Source: Burkholderia sp. Bp8992 (lineage in GTDB: Bacteria; Pseudomonadota; Gammaproteobacteria; Burkholderiales; Burkholderiaceae). Taken from it: a stretch of DNA of 64,000 nt. Positions 12,101 to 18,672 of this stretch are shown here, one piece after another. Made by a program: the position numbers and the translations under genes. Each line of letters starts with the position of its first letter. Positions within the stretch are counted from its first letter, which is position 1. The DNA lies in NCBI RefSeq assembly GCF_003853705.1, contig NZ_QTQI01000034.1:1-64000 (forward strand), written 5' to 3'. The notes beneath the pieces were generated by a model that was not told where the DNA came from, made no database searches, and saw only the letters and a list, made by a program, of their open reading frames with translations.

Positions 12101-12159
12101 CACCAGACGAAGCCTGCGACACGAATCGGCAGGAGCAGCAGGAAGCGCAGCAAATCCAT
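6163..12159 (-). CDS. Bacterial alpha-2-macroglobulin family protein (YfhM-like)
   Basis: A 1998-residue periplasmic alpha-2-macroglobulin, a giant protease trap that should protect the cell wall compartment and cooperate with PBP1C encoded next to it. MG-type beta domains fill the first ~1450 residues. The candidate thioester C1504-S-E-Q1507 is followed by the alpha/alpha-barrel thioester domain and a C-terminal MG domain. The usual bacterial motif is CLEQ or CGEQ; here the second position is Ser, but Cys and Gln are kept. Unlike the E. coli lipoprotein there is no lipobox. Two hydrophobic segments (about residues 5-25 and 57-72) suggest a membrane anchor. An Asp/Ser-rich low-complexity linker lies at about 553-605. 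At 1998 residues it is longer than E. coli YfhM (~1650). Confidence 0.92.
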   Translation of the reverse strand: MDLLRFLLLLPIRVAGFVWWLLGCALRPLVGDVSWTAPAWMGVTAAAVRRRPWHAGGLVLLAAALGYGGYWFKHRPKPPEPETVSFTVKAPAITTYEVDDTDKPKITVHPLEVAFAQSAAPIERVGKPAGDGIEMTPALKGAWEWADDKTLRFTPAADWPVGAHVEVRFAVHRVFAPQVVMRDDRFAFDLPAFAATFGNNEFYQNPDNPAEKQALLQLRFNYPVDPAEFEKRIGLVLVGRDGKATSPLRYTVNYDKMKTSAWVYSQPLEIPRDPLSVRLDVDKGVKSARGGNGTPDVLHASVGVPGLYSLSIGNVAPTLVDNERYEPEQVLVAETSDGVRSADLAARAKAWVLPKRKPGVDQSDDDPPYEWNVADISDAVLKQSKPLPLEAVPTENDFATLQSFKYHATPGDRVVVRFEGDLKSAGGYLLGKPVTSAFTVPDYPKLLRFMADGSLLSMSGSKRLSVVSRNLPGMKVEIGRVLPDQIQHLVSFNNGTYARPELSYSFSEDHIVERFVQTRAFPAGEPGRAHYEGIDLGQYLKGGKRGVFLLHLSKYDPAAEKKKADDAKDGDASSGDGSQDASDNADSGDSSGNGDDSDNALGDTRLIVVTDLGMLVKKSLDGSQDVFIQSIRTGKPVAGATVSVLAVNGQALFTQTTSADGVVHFPAFKGLDREKRPQLYVVKKDTDLSFLPVAGRDRQLDFSRFDVDGERNATGQGQLSAYLFSDRGLYRPGDPFHIGLIVRAASWARSPAGVPLQAEIVDPRGITVERKPVTVDATGFTELGYTTAETAPTGTWTVNLYIVKDGQPGAEPIGSTTVQVKEFLPDRMKVDAKLSQQVVEGWVKPKGLKGLVDAQNLFGTPAEKRRVAATLTLRPVWPSFRSWQGYHFFDARRAKEGYTTTLQDGTTDDKGHAEFDLDLDKYADATYQLYFQAKAYEAEGGRNVAANAQTLVSNNDWLVGYKSVDDLGYVKRASPRTVRLVAIDPGAKAIDVKDLRAQLVEERYVSVLTKQDSGAYKYDSRLKEVPVDEKPLSIPAAGLDFALRTDKPGSYALVIRRADGTAVNRIEYSVTGAANVTRSLDRNAELQVSLAKHDFRPGEQVEIAIRAPYAGSGLITIERDKVYAHAWFHADTTSSIQHITVPAGFEGNGYINVQTIRDPSSDEIFMSPLSYGVVPFSVNLDARRNAVSVDAPALVKPGDTVNFTVHSAKPAKVVVFAVDEGILQVARYKLGDPLKFFFRKRMLEVGTSQILDLILPDFEKLMAMAAPGGDADDAIGRQLNPFKRKRDKPVVYWSGIVDVNGDTRLSYTVPDYFNGKLRVMAVSVSPDLVGTFEGATTVRGDFVLSPNVPTTLAPGDEADVSVGVANNLTGVGNQPVPVAVTLKTGPQLQVIGPATQNVVLAPQHEGVALFRVKATDMLGSGALSFGARYGAKGAQQRVDVSVRPAAAFRTQLDIARVDPGKKASVPNLRSMYDAYASRDASISTAPLVLSEGLSSYLVNFDHYCSEQMVSAVVPRMFAAKWLSVRALTSAMHAPEAGTDAANASAIAQFLGVLRSRQNAQGGFGVWSATPDADPFVSAYSMHVLLDARDRGVAVPRDMLDAGNAYLQKLAANDSLGSLDLLRQRAYAVYLLTRQGNVTTNSLAAVQKRLQDAYPKDWKSDLAAAWLAASYQLLKQDKEAAALIAGPQALLERKRASDGDDVTGYYIDPLTRDASVLYLLAKHFPERVSKLSPRAMDNLAAPLVDNRYNTLSSAMTILALDAYAASNAGQLDQLAIDEVRAGAGAKDVSSIHANLVRSGTWAAGASRVDFVNGSTLPAWWVASQSGYDRGTSTKAIRNGLEVVRDYTDTNGKPLDKITLGQEIDVHLKIRATGSANVGNVAIVDLLPGGFDPVIAPPPVTDAQDGDGNGGAPAPVADAPWRSPIGVTGSTWQPQFADVREDRVVIYGTATTDVREFVYRIKASNAGRFIAPPAYGESMYDRRVQAQAPGGMALTVERVR

Positions 12160-12410
12160 CTTGTTATTTCCTTGTCAAGGACATGCTGCCGATGCGGCAA
12201 CCTTCCCCGAATTGTTATGGGTCTGTGACGGCGCGGCCCGGTTGCGCCGTATTGCTTGGTATGTTCGACCGGATGCTGGCCGCCATTATCGATCAGACCC
12301 GAAACGATGGAAATATCGGTGTGCCGGCGCGCAACGCCGCCCGACGACCGGCCGGTCGGGCGGATTTCGGGCCGCGGCGCAACCTCTGCCCACGGTCGCG
12401 CCGCGTTCGC

Positions 12411-12460
12411 TAGAATGCGCGGCTCGGCAGGATCGAATCGAAATGAAAGGAAACCGCTTG
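12411..12460 (+). promoter_or_regulatory. lolC-like gene leader: -10 box and ribosome site deciding a TTG start
   Basis: The 298-bp gap between divergent genes ends with a TAGAAT hexamer at 12411-12416, a good -10 without a clear -35. AAAGGAAA at 12446-12453 then sits 6-7 nt before TTG 12458. The nearby ATG at 12443 lies just before this ribosome site, so the TTG is the better start. The rest of the gap shows no further convincing signal. Confidence 0.45.
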
Positions 12461-13711
12461 AAACTCCCGTTCGAATGGCAGATCGGGCTGCGCTACGCGC
12501 GCGGCGGCCGGCGCTCGGCCGGCGACGGCTTCGTATCGTTCATCGCCGGCGCCGCGATGGCCGGCATCGCGCTCGGCGTGGCCGCGCTGATCGTCGTGCT
12601 GTCGGTGATGAACGGCTTTCGCACCGAGGTGCGCGACCGGATGCTGTCGGTGCTCGCGCACGTGGAAATCTTCTCACCGTCGGGCTCGATGCCCGACTGG
12701 CGGCTGACCGCGCACGAATCGCTGCAGAACCCGGCGGTGCGCGCCGTCGCGCCCTATGTCGACGCGCAGGCGCTGCTGACGAACGCGGGCAGCGTGACGG
12801 GCGTCGCGCTGCGCGGCATCGATCCGGTGCTCGAGCCGCGCGTATCCGAGATCGCGCGCAAGCTGAAGACCGGCCGCCTCGACGCGCTCGTGCCCGGCGA
12901 GATGGGCATCGTGCTCGGCGCCGCGCTCGCCGATGCGCTGCACGTGAAGATCGGCGACCGCATCACGTTCTTCGCGCCCGGCAACACCGCGCGCCTCGGC
13001 GACGCGCTGCCGCAGTTTCGCCAGTTCAACGTGGTCGGCACGTTCGAGTCGGGCCACTACCAGTACGACAGCGCGCTCGCGTACATCCACATCCGCGATG
13101 CGCAGAAGCTGTCCAACGTGCCGGCGCCGACCGGCATCCGGCTGCGCATCGACGATCTGCAGCGCGCGCCGGAGATCGCGCTGGCGCTGTCGCGCACGCT
13201 GTCCGGCAACCTGTATATCCGCGACTGGACGCGGCAGAACCGTACGTGGTTCGAAGCCGAGCGGCTGCAGAAGCGGATGCTGTCGCTGATCCTGATGCTG
13301 ATCGTCGCGGTCGCCGCATTCAACCTCGTGTCGTCGCTCGTGATGACCGTCACGCAGAAGCAGGGCGACATCGCGATCCTGCGCACGCTCGGCGCGCCGC
13401 CGCAGTCGATCATGAAGATCTTCGCGATCCAGGGGATGACGATCGGCCTTGCCGGCACGCTTGCGGGCGTCGCCTTCGGCTGCGCGATCGCGGTGAGCAT
13501 CCCGTGGGTGCTGCCGGCGATCGAACAGTTGCTCGGCATCCGCTTCCTGACGCCGTCCGTGTACTTCCTCAGCTCGCTGCCGTCGAAGCTCGCGGCGGTC
13601 GACGTGATCGAGATCGCCGCGGCCGCATTCCTGATGTCGTGCGTCGCGACGCTATACCCGAGCTGGCGCGCCGCGCGGGTGCGGCCGGCCGAGGCGCTGC
13701 GCGACGAATAG
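12458..13711 (+). CDS. LolC/LolE-like lipoprotein-releasing ABC transporter permease
   Basis: A 417-residue inner-membrane permease of the LolC/E family, which extracts outer-membrane lipoproteins from the inner membrane for LolA. The N-terminus KLPFEWQIGLRYAR and first membrane span IALGVAALIVVLSVMNGF match LolC closely. A periplasmic MacB-type domain (about residues 50-270) and three C-terminal membrane spans of the FtsX fold follow, ending with YPSWRAARVRPAEALRDE. The start is a TTG chosen for its ribosome site. No LolD ATPase gene is adjacent: the next gene is convergent and unrelated. It may therefore be a second LolC paralogue that borrows LolD made elsewhere. Calling it the main lolC would need the rest of the genome. 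Confidence 0.85.
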   Translation: MKLPFEWQIGLRYARGGRRSAGDGFVSFIAGAAMAGIALGVAALIVVLSVMNGFRTEVRDRMLSVLAHVEIFSPSGSMPDWRLTAHESLQNPAVRAVAPYVDAQALLTNAGSVTGVALRGIDPVLEPRVSEIARKLKTGRLDALVPGEMGIVLGAALADALHVKIGDRITFFAPGNTARLGDALPQFRQFNVVGTFESGHYQYDSALAYIHIRDAQKLSNVPAPTGIRLRIDDLQRAPEIALALSRTLSGNLYIRDWTRQNRTWFEAERLQKRMLSLILMLIVAVAAFNLVSSLVMTVTQKQGDIAILRTLGAPPQSIMKIFAIQGMTIGLAGTLAGVAFGCAIAVSIPWVLPAIEQLLGIRFLTPSVYFLSSLPSKLAAVDVIEIAAAAFLMSCVATLYPSWRAARVRPAEALRDE

Positions 13712-13714
13712 GCG

Positions 13715-13729
13715 CGATTGGCGCAATCG
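13715..13729. terminator. Small hairpin between convergent genes
   Basis: CGATTG-gcg-CAATCG, a 6-bp stem with a 3-nt loop, lies in the 26-bp gap between the convergent lolC-like gene and the unknown gene at 13738. It could act in both directions. No T-run is present. Confidence 0.3.
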
Positions 13730-13737
13730 GCGCGGCG

Positions 13738-14550
13738 TTACGCGATCTCGTGGAAGCCGACGCTGTTGCCGCCGTCGGGCGTGTAGCCGGCGAGCACGTC
13801 GAAGCCGACGTTGACGAGTTCCACGCGCATGCCGTAGGACTGGTTGCCGGATGCGTCGACGAAGATCGCCGCACCCGACGACAGCTGGCGCGCGGTGTTC
13901 AGCAGCGCCAGCGTGCCGCGCGCCGTACCGGCCGATGGCTCGATCGTCAGCGTCGTGCCGTCCTGCGCCGTGAAGTGTCCGCCGGGCGCGACGGGCGGCG
14001 GGTTGTCCGCGACCGACCGGTTGAGCAGGCTCATGAAGTGAAAGCGCGCATCGGCGCCCTGGCTCGCCGCCGCGCGGTCGCTGTCCGTGAACGTGTCGCC
14101 GCGCACGGCCGCGCCTTGCGCGGCGATATCGACGGCCTGCTCGTGAAAATCGCGCGTCGCACGCACGAGGTCGGCGTTCGCGTTCAGCGTCGATTCGACC
14201 CATGCGCGATCGCTGTCCGTCATCGTCTTCGACACGACCTTGATCCGGCCGTCGTCGGTCATGAAGTCGAACCGCGCATCGGCCAAGTCCGGCCGCTTCG
14301 CGACGATGTCCTGCAGGCTCGTCGCGAGCGCATCGGTGACGCCGCGCAGCTTCAACGTCAGGTCGCCCACCATCGACAGCTGTTTCGTCATCCCAGCCTG
14401 CAGCGCCTGCGGATCGATTGCCCGGACGCTGATCGGCTCGTCTTGCTGCGCGCCGGACACCGTCGTGTCCGGCGTCTCGCGCCCGTCGAGCGCCGCCTGC
14501 GCCATTTGCGCGAGCGTAAGGCCGCCCGCCGCCGTAACCGGTATCGTCAT
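13738..14550 (-). CDS. Protein of unknown function (270 aa)
   Basis: I do not recognise this protein. It is 270 residues long, has no signal peptide and no membrane span, and is rich in Ala, Thr, Asp and Ser. It opens MTIPVTAAGGLTLAQMAQAA. Residues ~40-150 are predicted mostly helical, with alternating polar and hydrophobic residues; the C-terminal third looks beta-rich and ends with GYTPDGGNSVGFHEIA. A purine-rich ribosome site (AGAGGG) sits directly before the ATG, and codon use is like the neighbours, so it is probably a real gene. Upstream, on the coding side, lies an unusually AT-rich patch around 14640-14700 that may hold its promoter. The lack of a signal sequence plus its composition could fit a secreted effector-like or structural protein, but this is speculation. 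Confidence 0.6.
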   Translation of the reverse strand: MTIPVTAAGGLTLAQMAQAALDGRETPDTTVSGAQQDEPISVRAIDPQALQAGMTKQLSMVGDLTLKLRGVTDALATSLQDIVAKRPDLADARFDFMTDDGRIKVVSKTMTDSDRAWVESTLNANADLVRATRDFHEQAVDIAAQGAAVRGDTFTDSDRAAASQGADARFHFMSLLNRSVADNPPPVAPGGHFTAQDGTTLTIEPSAGTARGTLALLNTARQLSSGAAIFVDASGNQSYGMRVELVNVGFDVLAGYTPDGGNSVGFHEIA

Positions 14551-15092
14551 TGCCCTCTTTTCTCTCTCGTTTTCAGCCTGTTTTTCCCTGTTTACGGACG
14601 GATTGCCGGGAAGTTAAGCGCGCATGCCGCACCCCTACCGAAACTTTGTTTGATTTAGGCTAAAAAAGTTTGACATGAAGATTTCACTGGGATAACTTTT
14701 GCGCAAGCTTCCGGAAAGCAATCCGGCCAGCCGTGCCGACTCGCGTCGCGCTTTCCTGCCGTTGCAGCACCGCCGTTCGCAACATTCCCGCCTCATCGCA
14801 TCGTGCCGTTCCGTTTCATCCGAAACCTGAAGGAAGCTCGGGCATGCCCGTATTTGATTCGTACTCCTGCATTCTAAGCGAGCCGCCGCACTGACGATTT
14901 CCGTTCGGGGCGATCCGCTCGCCTCGACGCCGGCCGGATGCGCGCCGGCACCGGGCGAGATCCTCATCCGTCCCGCCCGCCGCTTTTGATGGTGCAGTTC
15001 CGCTTCATCCGACGCAGTACCCGGCCAGGCCGCAGGGGGCGTATCGCGAGCCGTGCCGGTTCCAGACAATCACAAGAGACGAGGTCGATTCA
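14551..15092. other. 542-bp intergenic region with AT-rich patch
   Basis: No credible gene is seen. Bases 14640-14700 are strikingly AT-rich for this genome and contain AAACTTT (14641-14647) and its inverted copy AAAGTTT (14665-14671). The remaining ~390 bp before the peptidase gene at 15093 is ordinary GC-rich sequence. A minus-strand reading frame through 14635-15069 has cysteine/arginine-rich, shadow-like composition and is not supported. Confidence 0.5.
14670..14698 (+). promoter_or_regulatory. Candidate sigma-70 promoter
   Basis: A perfect -35 hexamer TTGACA at 14670-14675 is followed, after 17 nt, by TAACTT at 14693-14698 (3/6 to -10); GATAAC at 14691 is an alternative. If used, it would give a leader of nearly 390 nt before the peptidase gene, or a non-coding transcript. 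Confidence 0.35.
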
Positions 15093-17057
15093 ATGAACAT
15101 TCATCGAACCGGATTCCGGCGCGCGTGGCTTCCCGCGCTCGTGGCCGCCACGACGCTCGCCGCGTGCGGCGGCGACGACGGCGGCAGCGTGGCGGGTGCA
15201 TCCGCACTCGCGCAGGGCCAGCAGGAGGGGGCCGCCGCAGCGGCGGCCGATTCGCAGTCGCTCGCGTCGCACGTGTCGCCGTCCGGCGTCCCGTACGCGA
15301 ATCCGGCCAGCAACGGTCGCTACAAGCCGGTGATCAGCAACGGCCAGGTGCAGCCGTCGTTGTCGGGCGGCACGATCGAGGAGAACGCGTGGGTCGACAC
15401 GCCGGTCGATTCCGACGGCGACGGCACGCGCGACCGCATCCACGTGCGCATCGTGCGGCCGTCCGAAACCGCGAACGGCGCGCGCACGCCGGTCATCGTG
15501 CTCGCGAGTCCGTATTACGCGGGGCTCGCCGACAGCCCCAATCACGACGTCGACGTCGAACTCGACGGCACGCCGCATCCGGCCGCGGCCGCCGGCGCAC
15601 CGGCCTCGGCGGCCACCCGCATCCTGGCCGCCGCGCCGCAGTCGCGGATGCTGCAGCAGGTCGAGGCGGCCGCCGCCGGCCGCTCGTGGATCGAGGGCTA
15701 CTTCGTGCCGCGCGGCTTCACGATCGTCTACGCGGATTCGCTCGGCACCGCCGGCTCGGACGGCTGCCCGACGATCCTGACGCGCGACGAATCGGTCGCG
15801 ATGGCGTCGGTGATCCGCTGGCTCGGCCGGGACGCGACCGCGAAGGACGCGAACGGCAAGACGGTCGTCGCGAACTGGTCGACGGGCCACGTCGGCATGT
15901 ACGGCGTGTCGTACGACGGCACGCTGCCGAAGATGGTCGCGAGCCTGCGCACGCGCGGGCTCGACGCGATCGTGCCGATCGCCGGGCTGACGAACATGTA
16001 CGGCTACTACCGCTCGGGCGGGCTCGTGCGCGCGCCGGAAGGTTATCAGGGCGAAGATGTCGACGTGTACATCAAGGCGCTGCTGACGAACGCGCATCCG
16101 GAACGCTGCACGCACCTGATCGACGAAGCGTTGCAGCAGGAGGACCGCAAGACCGGCGACTATTCGCCGTTCTGGGCCGCGCGCGACATCCCGACGGGAT
16201 TCGCGGTCGCACCGGCACTCGTCGCGCAGGGGCTGACCGACGACAACGTGCGCGTCGACCAGTCGACGTCGTGGTATCTCGCGATGCGGCGCCAGGGCGT
16301 GCCGACGCAGCTGTGGCTGCACCGCCTGAAGCACACCGACCCGACGCGTGTGCCGGCGATGGGCGAAGCGTGGACCGCGGAGGTGAACCGCTGGTTCACG
16401 CGCTACCTGATCGGCTACAACAACGGCGTCGAACGCGATCCGCGCGCGGTGATCGAGCAGGCCGACGGCACGCTGCTGAAGGAAGCCGACTGGGCCGCGC
16501 GCCGTGCGACGCCCGTCACGTACTTCGCGGGCGGCGACGGTGCCAGCACCGGCACGCTGCTGCGGCTGCCAAGCGGCGGCCCGCTCACGCGCTTCACCGA
16601 CGATGCGCGCATTCCCGCGCTCACGCTGGCGAACGCGCCGACCGGCGAAAACCGCAGCCGCTTCGAAACCGCGCCGCTGACGGCCGCGACACGCCTCTCC
16701 GGCGCCGCGACCGCACGCGTCAGGCTGACCTTCACCGGCGTCGCCAACGTCACGGCGCTGCTGGTCGACCGCGCACCGGACGGCACGGCCACGATCGTCA
16801 CGCGCGCCTGGACCGACCCGCGCAACCGGCTGTCCGAGTGGCTGTCGGAGCCGGTGCTGCCCGGCCTGCCCTACGACCTGAAGCTGACGTTCATGCCGCG
16901 CGACTACAAGCTGGAAGCCGGCCATCGGCTCGGGCTCGTCGTCCTCTCAAGCGATTACGAGGCGACGCTGCGGCCGACACCGGGCACGGGCCTGACGCTC
17001 GATCCGGCCGGCACGTCGGTGACGGTGCCGCTGGCTTCGCCGTCGGCGGGCGTGTAG
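15093..17057 (+). CDS. Secreted X-Pro dipeptidyl-peptidase-like lipoprotein (S15/CocE family)
   Basis: A 654-residue serine hydrolase of the S15 / CocE-NonD family. The N-terminus is a lipoprotein signal (lipobox LAAC, Cys about residue 25, followed by GGDDGG), so the mature protein should be lipid-anchored in the envelope. The alpha/beta-hydrolase nucleophile is Ser273 in GVSYDGTLP. The C-terminal ~200 residues form the jelly-roll domain typical of X-prolyl dipeptidyl aminopeptidases (PepX_C), beginning near RLSGAATARVRLTF. Members cleave Xaa-Pro dipeptides or small esters; substrate cannot be told from sequence. It is monocistronic, with a long AT-rich upstream region and a strong GC hairpin after the stop. 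Confidence 0.85.
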   Translation: MNIHRTGFRRAWLPALVAATTLAACGGDDGGSVAGASALAQGQQEGAAAAAADSQSLASHVSPSGVPYANPASNGRYKPVISNGQVQPSLSGGTIEENAWVDTPVDSDGDGTRDRIHVRIVRPSETANGARTPVIVLASPYYAGLADSPNHDVDVELDGTPHPAAAAGAPASAATRILAAAPQSRMLQQVEAAAAGRSWIEGYFVPRGFTIVYADSLGTAGSDGCPTILTRDESVAMASVIRWLGRDATAKDANGKTVVANWSTGHVGMYGVSYDGTLPKMVASLRTRGLDAIVPIAGLTNMYGYYRSGGLVRAPEGYQGEDVDVYIKALLTNAHPERCTHLIDEALQQEDRKTGDYSPFWAARDIPTGFAVAPALVAQGLTDDNVRVDQSTSWYLAMRRQGVPTQLWLHRLKHTDPTRVPAMGEAWTAEVNRWFTRYLIGYNNGVERDPRAVIEQADGTLLKEADWAARRATPVTYFAGGDGASTGTLLRLPSGGPLTRFTDDARIPALTLANAPTGENRSRFETAPLTAATRLSGAATARVRLTFTGVANVTALLVDRAPDGTATIVTRAWTDPRNRLSEWLSEPVLPGLPYDLKLTFMPRDYKLEAGHRLGLVVLSSDYEATLRPTPGTGLTLDPAGTSVTVPLASPSAGV

Positions 17058-17091
17058 TCGCACGCCGGCTGCCGGCATGACGGCACGGCCG

Positions 17092-17125
17092 CCCCCGCCT
17101 GCGCGCCCTTCGGCGCAGGCGGGGG
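17092..17125 (+). terminator. Strong hairpin after the S15 peptidase gene
   Basis: A perfect 13-bp GC-rich stem (17092-17104 with 17113-17125) and 8-nt loop lie 34 nt after the stop codon. No T-run follows, as is common in high-GC genomes. It is most likely the transcript end. Confidence 0.6.
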
Positions 17126-17188
17126 ATCGCTGCAGGAACGGAACACCTGCGCTACGCTGCGAAAGTCGAACGCCAACGGTGCACCATC

Positions 17189-17557
17189 ATGATCCCCCTC
17201 AGCGCGAAAGCCATCGTCCGTGACGGACGCTCGGTCCTGTTCCTGCGCAATCCACGCGACGAATGGGAGTTGCCGGGCGGCTGGCCCGAAGCCGGCGAAT
17301 CGCTCGAGGAAACCGTCGCGCGCGAAGTGCGGGAGGAATGCGGGATCGTCGCCTCGGCGATCCGCTACGTGGCGAGCCGCTCGTGCGAGGTCGTGCCGGG
17401 CAAGCGCGTGCTCATCGTGTGCTTCGAGTGCCGGGTCGATCGGCACGAAATCGTCCTGAGCGACGAGCACAACCAGTTCGGCTGGATCGACCTCGATGGC
17501 GGCAAGCCGGCGAACCTGCCGGATTTCTATTGGGAATTCTGCAGGCAGGCGGGCTGA
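17189..17557 (+). CDS. Nudix hydrolase
   Basis: A 122-residue cytoplasmic Nudix hydrolase, which cleaves nucleoside diphosphates linked to another moiety. The full Nudix box is present at about residues 31-53: GGWPEAGESLEETVAREVRE followed by ECGI, with all catalytic glutamates. Length is at the small end of the family. It lies alone between a strong terminator and a convergent dehydrogenase gene. The substrate (damaged nucleotide, dinucleotide polyphosphate or other) cannot be told from the sequence. Confidence 0.88.
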   Translation: MIPLSAKAIVRDGRSVLFLRNPRDEWELPGGWPEAGESLEETVAREVREECGIVASAIRYVASRSCEVVPGKRVLIVCFECRVDRHEIVLSDEHNQFGWIDLDGGKPANLPDFYWEFCRQAG

Positions 17558-17567
17558 TTCGCCCGCC
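17548..17567. terminator. Hairpin at convergent gene ends
   Basis: GGCGGGC-tgattc-GCCCGCC forms a 7-bp stem whose loop contains the Nudix gene stop codon. It lies 10 bp from the end of the convergent dehydrogenase gene and could terminate both transcripts. Confidence 0.45.
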
Positions 17568-17576
17568 CTTCGGCAA

Positions 17577-18506
17577 TCACACCGGCGTCAACACCGGCTG
17601 CCCCGCGAAATGCCGCGCTGCGTTGTCGAGAAACTGCTGCACCGACCGATCGAGCGCCTCGGGCGACCAGCCGCCCATGTGCGGCGTGAGCACCACGCTG
17701 TCGAGATCGATCAGAGCCTGCGGCGGCTCCGGTTCCCCTTCGTACACGTCGAGCCCCGCGCCCGCGATGCGCCGTTCGCGCAACGCGTCTGCCAAAGCAG
17801 CGGTATCGACAACGCTGCCGCGCGATACGTTGACGAGAAAGCCGCCGGGGCCGAGCGCATCGAGCACGGTGCGATCGATCAGGTGACGCGTGCCCGCGCC
17901 GCCCGGCGTCGCGACGATCAGGAAATCGGCCCACTGCGCGAGCGCGTCGACCCGGTCGAAATAGCGGTACGGCACGGGCTTCTCCGAGCGGTTGTGATAA
18001 CCGATCTCGATGTCGAAGCCGGCCGCGCGACGCGCGCACTTCTCGCCGATCTTGCCGAGCCCGACGATGCCGAGCTTCTTGCCCGACACGTTCGGCGGCA
18101 TCGACAGCCCGTCGCGCCACACGCCAGCGCGGGTTTTCGCGTCGAGCTGCACGACGTTGCGCACCGCCGCGAGCAGCAGCGCGAACGCGTGATCGGCAAC
18201 GCAATCGTCGTTGGTGCCCGCGCCCGTGACGACCGTGACGCCGCGCGCCTTCGCATGCGCGACGTCGATATGCTCGTAGCCGGCGCCGAGCGCGCTGACG
18301 AACGTGAGTTGCGGCAGCCGGTCGATCTCGGCGGCGGTGAGCCCCGTGCTGCCGTTGGTCAGCACCGCGCGAATCGTGCTGCCGTGTTCGGCGATCGCGC
18401 GTGCCCGTTCGTCGGGCGTCGAGGCGTGGCGCACGTCGAAAGACGCGGCGATCTCGCGCTGCGCGTCGCCGCGCAATGCGATGAGGACCAGCAACTCGGG
18501 CTTCAT
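17577..18506 (-). CDS. D-isomer specific 2-hydroxyacid dehydrogenase
   Basis: A 309-residue NAD(P)-dependent dehydrogenase that reduces a 2-oxoacid such as glyoxylate or hydroxypyruvate. The Rossmann motif GLGKIG is at about residue 150. The catalytic Arg (NVSRGS), Glu (GLDVYEGEPE) and His (LTPHMGG) are all present in family order. Length is normal. Hydroxypyruvate/glyoxylate reductases of the GhrB type are the nearest picture, but I would not fix a substrate. It is divergent from the betaine transporter operon, with about 165 bp between them that includes a CCCACA-ccggc-TGTGGG inverted repeat at 18575-18591. Confidence 0.88.
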   Translation of the reverse strand: MKPELLVLIALRGDAQREIAASFDVRHASTPDERARAIAEHGSTIRAVLTNGSTGLTAAEIDRLPQLTFVSALGAGYEHIDVAHAKARGVTVVTGAGTNDDCVADHAFALLLAAVRNVVQLDAKTRAGVWRDGLSMPPNVSGKKLGIVGLGKIGEKCARRAAGFDIEIGYHNRSEKPVPYRYFDRVDALAQWADFLIVATPGGAGTRHLIDRTVLDALGPGGFLVNVSRGSVVDTAALADALRERRIAGAGLDVYEGEPEPPQALIDLDSVVLTPHMGGWSPEALDRSVQQFLDNAARHFAGQPVLTPV

Positions 18507-18672
18507 GTCAGCAAGTGTCCACAGGCAGGAATGAATTTCAGTGTAACAAGCGCGCGTGACGGATACGGGTTATCCCCACACCGGCTGTGGGCACGCCGCC
18601 GCACGCGGTTTGCCAAAGCCGGCTCAGTCAAGTAACTTTCGGCGTACGCCCCCGTCCTGGAGATTGGCCCCG

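Noticed and set aside
4936-12228. A 2430-residue plus-strand open frame opposite pbpC and the alpha-2-macroglobulin gene
   Set aside because: It is His/Arg/Ala-rich with no domain and mirrors two well-supported minus-strand genes; long antisense frames are common at this GC content.
14635-15069. Minus-strand 144-residue frame in the 542-bp gap
   Set aside because: Low-quality composition, no ribosome site and no recognisable domain.
18571-18591. DnaA-box-like TTATCCCCACA before yehZ and TTGTCCACA near 32931
   Set aside because: Each is a single imperfect match without clustering, and neither dnaA, dnaN nor parAB genes are nearby, so they do not indicate an origin.
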